Part shown: piece after piece, positions 7,743 through 16,225 of the stretch
How the letters are laid out: every line of letters starts with the position of its first letter
Position numbering within the stretch: the stretch's first letter is position 1
Source: Akkermansiaceae bacterium
Lineage (GTDB): Bacteria; Verrucomicrobiota; Verrucomicrobiia; Verrucomicrobiales; Akkermansiaceae
Assembly (NCBI GenBank): GCA_903930425.1
Contig: CAIYYV010000148.1
Location: 1 to 42,240, forward strand
Length of the DNA stretch: 42,240 bases
Reading direction: 5' to 3'
Notes under the pieces: generated by a model
Told to the model about the DNA's origin: nothing
The model's input: only the letters and a program-made list of their open reading frames with translations
The model's database searches: none
Program-made: the position numbers and the translations under genes

Positions 7743-7922
7743 ATGAAAACCACCATCAAGGACAACGTCCTCCACATCGAAATCCCGCTGCACGCCCCGC
7801 GTCCGTCCGCCACCGGCAAGACGCTCACGGTCGCCAACAGCAACGGCAATAAACCCACCGAAGTCCAGATCAACGGCCTGCCCGTCATCATCGGCGTCAA
7901 TGCGTATATCAAACCGGCCTGA
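7743..7922 (+). CDS. Small hypothetical protein (59 aa)
   Basis: A short open frame beginning MKTTIKDNVLHIEIPL and ending in VNAYIKPA, with an NSNGNKPTEVQINGLPVIIG centre: alternating beta-strand character and codon use like its neighbours. The leader 7702-7742 has one G in 41 bases and follows hairpin H4 directly, the same arrangement as the 140-aa gene, which is the main support that it is real. No family recognised. Confidence 0.5.
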   Translation: MKTTIKDNVLHIEIPLHAPRPSATGKTLTVANSNGNKPTEVQINGLPVIIGVNAYIKPA

Positions 7923-8246
7923 TGACGGAGCGTCGCTCCTCACCCGATTCTCCCGTCAGTCCCGTTGTGGATTCGCGGGAGGCTAACGAATGAAAAAATA
8001 CAGACGGTCTTTTATATCTATCTTCACTCGGTTAAACCGGAAGGCACGAGGTCGCTTCCATCTATCAGAGATGAGATGATGGATGGTTAGGAGCAGTGGC
8101 GTTGAAAGTGGTTTCAAGGGTCGTGGCGGCAGCAATGATTTGGGAGAACGTCGGAGTTTCACCGAAGAACATAGGGCCTAGCATCGGAAGAGGATTTTTT
8201 CTCCTGCCCAGAATACCCGCATGCCGATCTGAAAGCCGACAATACC
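7923..8246. other. Intergenic region without a convincing gene
   Basis: 324 bases between convergent genes. A GGAGC-GTC-GCTCC hairpin lies at 7926-7938, just after the 59-aa gene stop, and may terminate transcription. The rest shows no RNA gene, repeat or convincing open frame. Confidence 0.5.
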
Positions 8247-8729
8247 TCAGTGAGCTTCTTTTACAGACATGAATTGGGTCAGGAGGAATGCCTGCCTGTA
8301 GTTGATGATCGCCAGGGCTTCTTCGTAGGGGAAGATTTTCCAATCCATGACTTCGCCGATGAATTGGGTTTCCTGGGTTTTCGGATTGAAACGTTTCCTG
8401 CCGGTGGAACAGACAAACCGGGATTTCGCGGGAGGAAGCCAGCGGAGCGCCCAGGCATGGATGCTCTTGTACTTGTTGTATGGATGCAGGCCGAGATCCT
8501 CAAATGGGGAATCCGAATCCAATGAGATTCCGGTCTCTTCCTTGAACTCGCAAAGGGCGGTCTCGAACGGGGTTTTGCCTTTCTTCAATCCGCCTTTTGG
8601 GATCCCCCAATTTCCAGGTTCTCCCGTATAACGGGTTTGATAGACCCCGCTTTCGCGCACTAGAAAAACCCTCAGGGGATTCAGGTCGTAAAGCAGGATG
8701 CCACAGGTGGTTTTATTTTCTTCATTCAT
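8247..8729 (-). CDS. Nudix hydrolase
   Basis: 160 residues. The Nudix box is at about residues 45-67, with GGLKKG at its start and EFKEETGI at its end. The catalytic EExG core is intact, but two usual positions differ: the first E of Gx5E is K and the R of RE is C. The N-terminus (TTCGILLYD) and W-G-I-P-K-G-G entry are typical of Nudix enzymes acting on nucleoside-diphosphate-linked substrates; the specific substrate is unknown. The gene lies 100 bases downstream of the Cas4-like nuclease on the same strand and may be co-transcribed with it. Confidence 0.8.
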   Translation of the reverse strand: MNEENKTTCGILLYDLNPLRVFLVRESGVYQTRYTGEPGNWGIPKGGLKKGKTPFETALCEFKEETGISLDSDSPFEDLGLHPYNKYKSIHAWALRWLPPAKSRFVCSTGRKRFNPKTQETQFIGEVMDWKIFPYEEALAIINYRQAFLLTQFMSVKEAH

Positions 8730-8829
8730 CTGCTATGATTGTTAGGGGATTCCTTTTTGGGGGTTGGCACGCTTCAGATAGTGGTTCGCGGAGCAGGAGA
8801 AAGCAGGCCGCTCCCATTCTCGCTTGATG

Positions 8830-9591
8830 CTACTTTTTTCCTAGAACAGCATCTACAGATCTACGATACAGGCAGTAATCGCAATCTACTGCTGATTTAG
8901 GCACTTTTGCGCTCATCAAACATTTGTGGGCATCAATGATAGTGGGCTCGACCCAAGAATCATGTCCATCGTACGGAATGATTTTGATATCAAACTCCAA
9001 TTTGCCGTCAAATGCGTCTTTGTCCGCGTCTCCATTGCAATAAACAAAGTAGCCTGTCTTGTTGACTTTGAAACCATTGCGCCTGAAAAGCCACTGATAA
9101 ATCTCCATTTGCCGTTTGTAACCTTCCTGCCAATCCGCATCCAGTGTCACCTCTTCTGTTTTGGAAGTCGCTTTGTAATCGACGATCAACAACTCCTTTT
9201 TCGGATTGACCCAGACATCGTCAATGCCACCAGTAATCAGGATGTTAGTGGGCTGATGCAGGAAAGTGATTCCTCGGCGAAGCGAATCCCGCCATTCTTC
9301 CATTTTTTCATGCTGGAATGGCACTGCATTGATGCCATAAGTTTTCATGAGTGGATGAGGGGTCTTATCGGCCCGATGGATATCAAATTCTTTTTTTAGG
9401 AGTTGATCCACGGCGGAATTGAGGCTGAAGGGATATCCTGGAGGCCGATCCACGCCAAGACGACGATCTATGTAAAAACAACAAGGGCATTCCAGAAAAC
9501 GGGCGAGCCTTGATCTGCTTAACCTAAAGGGATTTTTGTCCTTAGGATCAAAAAGATTTTTACCTCTTTTCCCACGATAATATTTCGACAT
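8830..9591 (-). CDS. Cas4/RecB-like PD-(D/E)XK nuclease
   Basis: 253 residues from the ATG at 9589-9591, preceded by a GAAAGG ribosome site; an upstream in-frame extension looks non-coding. The N-terminus (LSRSRLARFLECPCCFYID, about 24-42) and C-terminus (VDCDYCLYR, about 235-243) supply cysteines like the iron-sulfur cluster of Cas4/AddB-type nucleases. The catalytic core is visible as GGIDDVW (121-127) and LLIVDYKATS (134-143), with D138 and K140. The family cuts DNA, usually as an exonuclease. No cas genes are nearby, so it is a stand-alone Cas4-like protein, probably a defence or DNA-repair accessory. Confidence 0.75.
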   Translation of the reverse strand: MSKYYRGKRGKNLFDPKDKNPFRLSRSRLARFLECPCCFYIDRRLGVDRPPGYPFSLNSAVDQLLKKEFDIHRADKTPHPLMKTYGINAVPFQHEKMEEWRDSLRRGITFLHQPTNILITGGIDDVWVNPKKELLIVDYKATSKTEEVTLDADWQEGYKRQMEIYQWLFRRNGFKVNKTGYFVYCNGDADKDAFDGKLEFDIKIIPYDGHDSWVEPTIIDAHKCLMSAKVPKSAVDCDYCLYRRSVDAVLGKK

Positions 9592-9754
9592 GCTTAAACC
9601 TTTCTTTTGGATGACTGCAGGGGCAGGACAGGATGAAGGCAAGGCACGCATCCGGTTCCTTGAGGAAGGACATCTATTGCATACCGAGGTGAACAATGCA
9701 AACTGAAAACGGGAAAGTGCGCCATGCTGTTGATTGCCTTTCTAGTCTGGTATT

Positions 9755-10318
9755 TCACACCTCTTCCGTCTTCGCATCAGCGTTACACATCGCCCTGATG
9801 GCTGCTTCGGCTTGATCTGCGGCGAATTCCGCCGTCATCCCCCCAGAGAGCACGCTGGTCAGATAGGGGAAAACGTCGTTGGCAGTCATCAGCATGAAGT
9901 TGAGCAGCGCGCGGAAGGTCGATTCTGTCAGCGGACCTGAGATTGTATCGGTGTAGGCAGCCATGCGGATTTCCCCGTCATTGTGGTCGATCTCCCAGAA
10001 TTTCCTAGGTGCTCCGTAGTTGAGGCGGTGGAGGAACTCGCCGGCGGCCGCACGGAATTTCGGCGCGGCGCGGATCGGGAGTTTGACAATGACCGCTGCG
10101 AGGTCATCGGGTGCGCCCCAAGTGATGACTTGGACTTCCAAGCTTTCGAGGTTCAGGCGCGCGGAGATCGTGTCGTCGTCCTCCTGGAACTTGACCTCCA
10201 TTTTCTGATAGACGTTCCGCATCACCTCATGCGGGTGGAGAACATGAGTATCGGACTCTTGAGCTTCTTCAATAGTGGCATCGAGTTGGGGATTGGTTAT
10301 AGGTCGTTTCTTGCTCAT
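9755..10318 (-). CDS. YbjN-domain-like protein
   Basis: 187 residues, acidic, with alpha-beta segments VKFQEDDDTISARL, VQVITWGAPDDLAAVIVKLP, FLHRLNYG and FWEIDHNDGEIRMAAY, then a helical end. The order of strands and the FEID-x-x-DGEIR-like motif resemble YbjN / type III secretion chaperone-like domains, which bind partner proteins. The assignment is by pattern only. It is followed after 56 bases... in the direction of transcription it lies downstream of the ankyrin-like gene and may be co-transcribed with it. Function unknown. Confidence 0.5.
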   Translation of the reverse strand: MSKKRPITNPQLDATIEEAQESDTHVLHPHEVMRNVYQKMEVKFQEDDDTISARLNLESLEVQVITWGAPDDLAAVIVKLPIRAAPKFRAAAGEFLHRLNYGAPRKFWEIDHNDGEIRMAAYTDTISGPLTESTFRALLNFMLMTANDVFPYLTSVLSGGMTAEFAADQAEAAIRAMCNADAKTEEV

Positions 10319-10374
10319 AGCGTTTTCGGTTGGGTAATGGGGGGGCTTGTCGCGGAATAGGGAGATGCGTCTCC

Positions 10375-11355
10375 CTATTTACTGAGAAAACCTTGGCGCA
10401 CCAACCAGGATTTATCCTTGATAGAACAGTTTTCTCCGAGTTTTTGGATTGACACTCCAAGGAAAATCGCGGCGAAAATGCCGGTGATATTCTTGGACTT
10501 GACGCCCATTTTGAAAATCTCTTCGGGATTCACAATTTTCGGAAATTTTTCTCCGGCGATTTCCTGCGCCATCCTTCGCCTGATGACAGTATTGGAATCA
10601 GACATCCGCAAGATGTCCGCGATTTCCACGAGGCTGCCACTTGCCAAGCCATCCGCGCAGTCGATTCTTAGCCCTGCAGACAGCAGCATTTCCAAGGCCT
10701 TTCCGAGTATTTCCGGATTCTTCAACTCGCCTTCCGCAAGGCTCATGATAAACGGCGCCTCCGACCACCATGCGTTTACATCCGCACCTTCATGGATCAG
10801 GCGCTTCAAACGCTTCAGATCTAACTCAGCGTGTCTTGCGGCAACAAGCAACTCCCTTGTCGCACGAGTGTAAGGCTTCCCTTCATTCTCATATTCCCAC
10901 AGCGACTCGTCCTCAACATCAGCCTCGATCCGATCCTTCTCGTGGATTTTTTCAAGTCCTTTCAATGAACCGCTGCCATAGTCATCGCTAAAGGTTCCCG
11001 TGATTACAAGTCCGGGAAAGCGCCGCAACAGGTCCGCTAATTCGCCATCTTTTCCAGAAATCCATATGCTGGTGCCGCCCTCGTTCGCATAGGCATTCAC
11101 ATTCAAGATATATACAGAATCATCCTTGGTGACTTTGCCGATATTCCACCCATCCGCCCACGTAATAACCTCGCTCCACTTGCCGATTCCAAGGAGTTTG
11201 AGCCTGTCTTGATCCTCCATTTTTTCAGGAAACTGCATCTGCAACACAAATTCCGAAAGCTGTGGCTTTACCGCCGTCACGAAGATACGCAGCGCTTCAA
11301 GAGTTTTCCTGCTCGCGTGCTTGAGTGTCAATTGGTAGCCTGTGTCATTGCTCAT
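10375..11355 (-). CDS. Hypothetical protein with ankyrin-like repeats
   Basis: 326 residues from the ATG at 11353-11355 (a longer in-frame extension reads through a low-quality region and is not used). Residues 1-150 are an unrecognised alpha-beta domain. Residues about 180-260 show ankyrin-like helices: LLVAARHAELDLKRLKRLIHEG followed by ADVNAW, then a second repeat ending LLSAGLRIDCADG. Such repeats mediate protein binding. It ends 56 bases before the YbjN-like gene on the same strand. No enzymatic motif was seen. Confidence 0.55.
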   Translation of the reverse strand: MSNDTGYQLTLKHASRKTLEALRIFVTAVKPQLSEFVLQMQFPEKMEDQDRLKLLGIGKWSEVITWADGWNIGKVTKDDSVYILNVNAYANEGGTSIWISGKDGELADLLRRFPGLVITGTFSDDYGSGSLKGLEKIHEKDRIEADVEDESLWEYENEGKPYTRATRELLVAARHAELDLKRLKRLIHEGADVNAWWSEAPFIMSLAEGELKNPEILGKALEMLLSAGLRIDCADGLASGSLVEIADILRMSDSNTVIRRRMAQEIAGEKFPKIVNPEEIFKMGVKSKNITGIFAAIFLGVSIQKLGENCSIKDKSWLVRQGFLSK

Positions 11356-11428
11356 TGTTGTAAGAGGTTGGGAAATGGGCGAAGGCGTCTTGTCGCTGCA
11401 CCTCTGTTGCGGACCTGGTTTTTCTGCG

Positions 11429-11773
11429 TTAAGGCTTGGCTTCTGCCTGGCCAAACAGCTCTGTTGGGGGTTCCTCGAAATATTTGAACAACGCGGGACA
11501 CAGCCAACCCTCCATGTCGAACTGGGGACAGTAATACCATTTCCCGCCTGATTCCTCGCGTCTCCATTCCAATTTGATATTGTGTCCGGGGAATGGCGTG
11601 GCAGAAAACAGGAGGCGAAAACCCTGCTCGGCTTTGGGGATGTGAACCACCAGTCGGTCTATCATCTTATCGATGCCGGCGACAAAAGGCTCCCGGGTAA
11701 GGTTGACGGCCGGATCGTCGAAGACCCACATCCCTTCATATTTGTAGGGGGCGATGATTCCTATGCTATTCAT
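11429..11773 (-). CDS. DUF6717-like protein
   Basis: 114 residues, starting MNSIGIIAPYKYEGMWVFDD, with REPFVAGIDKMIDRLV, FRLLFSATPFPGH, WYYCPQ and EGWLCPALFKYFEEPP. This pattern matches a small widespread family annotated as DUF6717; the length is normal. Function is unknown. It lies between the ARPP-1 gene upstream and the ankyrin-like gene downstream, all on the same strand with gaps of about 70-120 bases, compatible with one loose operon. Confidence 0.6.
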   Translation of the reverse strand: MNSIGIIAPYKYEGMWVFDDPAVNLTREPFVAGIDKMIDRLVVHIPKAEQGFRLLFSATPFPGHNIKLEWRREESGGKWYYCPQFDMEGWLCPALFKYFEEPPTELFGQAEAKP

Positions 11774-11889
11774 GGTTTGTTACTTCGTTTGGGTGGTCGG
11801 TTTTAACATGCAGGGACTTGTTGGTGATCCCTTTGCGTGTGTGTGGGGAGAGACATCAGGGGAAAGGATTATTGCACGTCCCCGGCGAT

Positions 11890-12912
11890 TCATCGGTGGC
11901 GGCGGCGCAGCGGCGGCTCGGATGGATGATGACCCTGACCCTGACCAAGGCCGGAGCTGCCGAACAGCGCGAGATGAACGACCGTGTCCCCAACCCGCAA
12001 TGCGGCACCGTGGCCCCAGCGGAAGCGCAGCCGGTGGTCGCTGCCAAGACCGGGCGTGTCATGGACCGATTCCGCGGCCATGGCCGCCTCTGCTAGAAAG
12101 CGCGCGGGAGCCTCCGGGTCCAACGGCTTGCGGGCCACGCCGCGCTTGCGCACCAGGAAATCCATCGCATGACTCTCGACCAGCCGCTGGTGCATTTTCG
12201 CATACGCCTCGGGCCGGGACAGGACATCGGTTCCCTCAACCCGGTCGCCGACCACCGCCAGCAGCCCGCATTGGCCGTCGTGGCACGGGACATCCCGGGA
12301 AAACTCCTCGATCTCGCGCTGACTGCGATCGTAGGCATCCTTCATGGCGCGGGTTTTCGAGCTGTCGTCGCTGTTGGCTGCCATGTGCAGGTGCTCAATT
12401 TCCTGCCAGACCGCGCCTTGATCGGAGCTGTGACAGGCGTTGACGTGCAGCGAATTGGCCACCGCCGCAGCCTTGCCCTTGCGCAGCTCGGCGTAGGCCA
12501 GGCTGCCGCTGGAGCTGAATTCATTCGACTCGTAAGACCAACGCCCCCGTTCGGTGCAGCTCACCGGCACGTCGAGTGCCGATCCGGCGGCCATCAGGAT
12601 CGTGGTGTTGAGGATGCGGTTCTGCTTGGCACCTTTCAGTTCCTCGCCGTCGAAGAGCAGCACGTGCTGCGGCGTTTCGTTGATCACCCGCAGGCTCGGC
12701 ACTGAACCACCCTCGCTGACTTCCGTGATCTTGAATCCGTCCAGAGCCAAGGCCTCGACCAAGGTAATGTAGGACGGCTCGGGATGCATTCTGGCAAACA
12801 CCGGCCATAAACCGATGCCCTTGTGGGTCCGCGACTCTCCAAGTTTGAGAGAGGCAAACAGGTGGGTGAGCGCGGGGTGAACGGAGACCTTTGAGGGATT
12901 CGAGTCGGGCAT
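11890..12912 (-). CDS. ARPP-1 domain protein
   Basis: 340 residues. The core LLFDGEELKGAKQNRILNTTIL (about 88-109) followed by VPVSCTERGRW and a Y-E-S segment is the hallmark of the ARPP-1 family, first seen beside ADP-ribosylglycohydrolase and phosphatase genes and linked to nucleotide-based conflict systems. The last 30 residues are low-complexity (GLGQGQG...PLRRRHR), which suggests the original stop was lost or that the tail is unusual. It is the first gene of the 9.7-12.9 kb block. Catalytic activity of the family is not established. Confidence 0.65.
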   Translation of the reverse strand: MPDSNPSKVSVHPALTHLFASLKLGESRTHKGIGLWPVFARMHPEPSYITLVEALALDGFKITEVSEGGSVPSLRVINETPQHVLLFDGEELKGAKQNRILNTTILMAAGSALDVPVSCTERGRWSYESNEFSSSGSLAYAELRKGKAAAVANSLHVNACHSSDQGAVWQEIEHLHMAANSDDSSKTRAMKDAYDRSQREIEEFSRDVPCHDGQCGLLAVVGDRVEGTDVLSRPEAYAKMHQRLVESHAMDFLVRKRGVARKPLDPEAPARFLAEAAMAAESVHDTPGLGSDHRLRFRWGHGAALRVGDTVVHLALFGSSGLGQGQGHHPSEPPLRRRHR

Positions 12913-13141
12913 GATTGGCGATCGGATGAGTGCGTTTGTTTTGACAGAATTGATTTAACGCGTCAATCAAAAAAGACGACGCACATGCATTTTGTTTGTT
13001 TAAGGTTTGCGAAGCGCTGCCGGCAGTTCGCTGACCGGAGTGATGCGGTTATGGAGCGCTTTGGCATTATTCCGTGGTATCTGGCAGATGTCCTAGTCAT
13101 CGACTCCACTCTATTCAAACGAACGGCAGGGGGCATTCCCG

Positions 13142-14248
13142 TCAGAGGCGCGGAGAATTCCACGGCAATGTCGGATCGAAGAAATGCGCACCGCGTCCCG
13201 AATCGCGCAGGCTCCGCCATTGACCGCGGGTGACTTCGAGCAGGCTTTGAAAATCAAAGCTGATGTCTGTTGGCGGGCGTCCACCATCGGTAAATGACCA
13301 GGTGACATCCAGAGGGGTTGGGATACCCGGTGCGTATGTGAGACGGACCAAAGCCTCTTTTGCTCCGCGTTCTACGGCCTCGACGCAGGCGCGGCGTGCG
13401 GCATAGGCACCGGCGCGGTCGATGTGCGAAAGGTCCTTGCCGCTGAGCGCGCCACCACCGAGTGGAATACGGGGACCATAGTAGTCCATCACCGGCTTTC
13501 GTCCGGTCTGACCGTTATCACTGTTGGAGCCACCGTCATAAAATGGGCCGTTCGGATTGATGAGCAGACGTGTGGTGCTCCGGTCGAAGCACCAGCGGGA
13601 ATCCGCATCTGCGACGGAACGCAGGGTTTCCAAAACGACGCTCATCGCCGCGCCTTGAAAATCCATGAGTGGAAGACCGGGTTTTTGTTGGAGAGTGACG
13701 AGCACCGTCGGGATTCGCCAGACGGCAGGCTTGTCGCGCAATGGCGGTGTTTCGTCGAGGTGGACGATGAGCTTTCCATCCGGACCGTGACCTTCAAGAT
13801 AGCCCCCAAAGGCACAGGCTGCATCCATCGACTCGCGCAGACGATGCGCAAGAAAATGTTCCGGGCTGAGGAAATGGGTGGCGGCATCGTAACCGGCCCA
13901 ACCGATCACCACCGACTGGTCGTTGATGTGCTGTGTCCATTCGCGCGGGTCGCGCACCTGACGGCAGACGTGGTCATGGACCTGATAGCGGTTGGCATCG
14001 GTTGAATTGCCGGGTGTGTATCCGGTTTCCTGGCCCACCGTGCGCACCACATCGGCAAAGACAGTTTCCAGAGGCTCACGGGTGGCGGTGGATCCCGTGA
14101 GGAAAACCTGGTCGGACCAGACGCCGACTTCGATCTGTCCGTAGGCCTCGGGGTCGCGCTCATAGGCATGATAGAGAATGCGGTCGGCGATCTGGTCGCA
14201 GAACTTGTCGGGATGGCCGCGCAGGACGGCTTCACTGGTACGGATCAT
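13142..14248 (-). CDS. Divergent S-adenosylmethionine synthetase (MetK-like)
   Basis: 368 residues, close to the usual 380-400. The signature motifs are kept: GHPDK (11-15) for ATP/metal binding, INPNGPF (230-236), TGRKPVMDYYG and the phosphate-loop GGGALSGKD (264-272) followed by the IDRAGAYAAR region. Other usual positions differ: the GGE-TTT region is replaced by FLTGST and the DQG-FGYA motif by DQSVVIGWAG. The fold and ATP site look intact, so formation of S-adenosylmethionine from methionine and ATP is the likely reaction, perhaps with altered partner or substrate. Its ATG overlaps the stop of the DUF2201-VWA gene (ATGA), making it the last gene of a coupled MoxR/VWA operon, not a housekeeping locus. 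Confidence 0.85.
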   Translation of the reverse strand: MIRTSEAVLRGHPDKFCDQIADRILYHAYERDPEAYGQIEVGVWSDQVFLTGSTATREPLETVFADVVRTVGQETGYTPGNSTDANRYQVHDHVCRQVRDPREWTQHINDQSVVIGWAGYDAATHFLSPEHFLAHRLRESMDAACAFGGYLEGHGPDGKLIVHLDETPPLRDKPAVWRIPTVLVTLQQKPGLPLMDFQGAAMSVVLETLRSVADADSRWCFDRSTTRLLINPNGPFYDGGSNSDNGQTGRKPVMDYYGPRIPLGGGALSGKDLSHIDRAGAYAARRACVEAVERGAKEALVRLTYAPGIPTPLDVTWSFTDGGRPPTDISFDFQSLLEVTRGQWRSLRDSGRGAHFFDPTLPWNSPRL

Positions 14249-15645
14249 GGGGTGACGGATGTTTGGATGAGGGGGAGTCGGGTGGAGGGGATGGACTTTT
14301 TTTCGAAGATCTCGCTGCTGCCATTGGCGGAGACGAGCACGTGAATTTCCTCACCGAGGGCATGAAGTTGCCTGAGGAATTTTGGGTCCGGTGGTTCGAT
14401 ATATCCATCGGTGATGATCAGGGATTTGCCGGGGCGATTTTTCACGATGTGTTCCAACACATCGTTGAAGCAGGTGCCGCCCGTGGTGTTAGTTTGCAGT
14501 TTTCCATCGATGATGCGGGCCGGAAAAACGCCATTTGAAAACGCGTTAAAGGGCGAGCGGATCCAACCCCGGAGTTCCCAAAGCAGGCCGGTGAGCAGGT
14601 TGAGTTCCGCTTTCATCGATCCGCTGACGTCGAGGTAAACATTGGCGCGACCACCCGGCTTGAAGCGCTCCGAAAACCACGCGTATTCGGGTAAAATAGG
14701 ATTCCACAGGGCACGCAGGGCGGCGCGGCGGTCGCTGTTAGTGGCCACGGGCAGACCATACGAGAGACGTCCGTCGTGCACCGGTCGGCTGCGCGGATCT
14801 GGCACCAGCAAGCGGCGGAGAATTTCGCGGGTTGCGATGCGCCAGCGGCGGTTAGGGTCGCTGGCAGCCCATTCTGCCGTGGCCGGTGGTGGTCCGAACC
14901 CATGGCCAAAGGGACGTCTGAAGATCCCCTCGCCATCCAGTTCCTTGAGGAGTCGTTCAAGGCGGGCGCGATTGGCAGGATGCATATCATCATCCGAATG
15001 GTGGCCGCCGATGAACAGCGCTTCGCCCGGGAAAACGATGTCGAGCGAGTCGAAGAGATCGAGCACATCGTCCGCCAACACCGTGGCACGGGCCAGTCCA
15101 TTGCGGAGTTGGTGGATAATAAATGCCCTTGACTTGTTGCATCCAAGATTCTGAGAAATAAGGCTGGATAGGGCACAATGTGCAGCCTCGTTATCTTTCG
15201 GCCTGATGTCCCCGGGTGCGTATGGGCGCAGCAACCAGAGCGGGTCCTCGTCGCTAGTCGGTTGATAAAACCTGCGGAAGAATTCGCCTCCGGCCTCTCC
15301 CAGTTCACGCTGGACGATGTGATTGATCACCGCATCCAGAGCCAGGTTGGTGGCGGGGTCGTTTTTCTTGAACAACTTGGTGTGGCCTAACAAAACATGC
15401 AGGAATTCATGCAACAGCATCGAACGAAAATCGTCTTCGGTTTGAACATGCTTCGCGACAAAGTCCGGATTGATCAGCAGCAACGGCGGATCATCGCGCA
15501 GGGTAACGGCCAGCGTTGGCACCTCGCAGGTAAATACAAGTCGCGCCACCGAGAGCAGGCCCTGACAGGCGAGTGGATTTTCCTCAACGAAGTCGGCGAG
15601 GACCGCTTCGAAGTGCTCTCTATCAAAAATGTTGTTATTCATCAT
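14245..15645 (-). CDS. DUF2201 metallopeptidase-VWA protein (operon 1)
   Basis: 466 residues from the tandem ATGs at 15640-15645. The N-terminal DUF2201_N domain carries the zinc motif HEFLHVLLGH (79-88, HExxHxxxGH). The C-terminal VWA-like domain carries a MIDAS site: DVSGSM (339-344), a TTGGT segment and IITDGY. Proteins of this type pair with MoxR AAA+ ATPases, which probably remodel or activate them; the zinc motif suggests peptidase activity. The start overlaps the 196-aa gene by a few bases and the stop overlaps the SAM synthetase start. It is a distant paralogue of the 421-aa protein at 18236-19501. Confidence 0.8.
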   Translation of the reverse strand: MMNNNIFDREHFEAVLADFVEENPLACQGLLSVARLVFTCEVPTLAVTLRDDPPLLLINPDFVAKHVQTEDDFRSMLLHEFLHVLLGHTKLFKKNDPATNLALDAVINHIVQRELGEAGGEFFRRFYQPTSDEDPLWLLRPYAPGDIRPKDNEAAHCALSSLISQNLGCNKSRAFIIHQLRNGLARATVLADDVLDLFDSLDIVFPGEALFIGGHHSDDDMHPANRARLERLLKELDGEGIFRRPFGHGFGPPPATAEWAASDPNRRWRIATREILRRLLVPDPRSRPVHDGRLSYGLPVATNSDRRAALRALWNPILPEYAWFSERFKPGGRANVYLDVSGSMKAELNLLTGLLWELRGWIRSPFNAFSNGVFPARIIDGKLQTNTTGGTCFNDVLEHIVKNRPGKSLIITDGYIEPPDPKFLRQLHALGEEIHVLVSANGSSEIFEKKSIPSTRLPLIQTSVTP

Positions 15646-16225
15646 CACTGCGAGTGAAGGTTTCCGCGTCGCATTGCACGAGGCGGACGGAACGGGCGAG
15701 GCGGCGCTCCGACCAGATGACCGGGCGCTCCGGGCTGAACAGGGCACCGCAGCACTTACCGAGCACGAGGGCCGCCTTGCGGTTGTCTGCGGAGGAATCC
15801 GAGATGCTGTCAGGAGGGGCATCGCTTGGTGTGTCGATCACCAGGGCCGGTTGGTCGGGAACTTGGTCACGCATCGAGTCCCACGCCTGATCGGGTGAGT
15901 TAAAGCCAGCCTTGCGCAGCAACAGCATCGCCAAATTGCGAAACCCGCCGGGTTCATGGCGGGGTGACATTTCATAGTGCCCCAGTGGTCGCAAGCCGAG
16001 CGTTTCCGATCCTTGACTGAGCATGCGGCTGACGATCGGTGTGGCGACGACCCGTGAGCGGGGACCTCCTGAATTGGCAATGATTTCCGGACGCTGCCAT
16101 TTACTATGGCCGACCCATGTGGCTCCGGGCCCTGCGATTGCTGGCCTGGCAATCCCTAACAGTGCCCACCGGACCGACATGAATGCGCTTCCAATAGCAT
16201 ATAGATGATATATCAGCCAATTCAT
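15635..16225 (-). CDS. Hypothetical protein with one N-terminal membrane helix
   Basis: 196 residues from the ATG at 16223-16225, which overlaps the MoxR stop (ATGA). Residues 1-26 (MNWLIYHLYAIGSAFMSVRW...) are hydrophobic and could anchor or insert in the membrane. The rest is soluble, with G-RSRVVATPIVSRML and EPGGFRNLAMLLLRKAG segments and an acidic S/D-rich region around residues 130-145. No family recognised. Its fixed place between MoxR and the DUF2201-VWA gene suggests it is the third, perhaps membrane-facing, part of that complex (inference). Confidence 0.6.
   Translation of the reverse strand: MNWLIYHLYAIGSAFMSVRWALLGIARPAIAGPGATWVGHSKWQRPEIIANSGGPRSRVVATPIVSRMLSQGSETLGLRPLGHYEMSPRHEPGGFRNLAMLLLRKAGFNSPDQAWDSMRDQVPDQPALVIDTPSDAPPDSISDSSADNRKAALVLGKCCGALFSPERPVIWSERRLARSVRLVQCDAETFTRSDDE

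Noticed and set aside
8065-8343. 92-codon - strand frame overlapping the end of the Nudix gene
   Set aside because: No start signal, no recognisable protein pattern, and it overlaps the Nudix gene in another frame.
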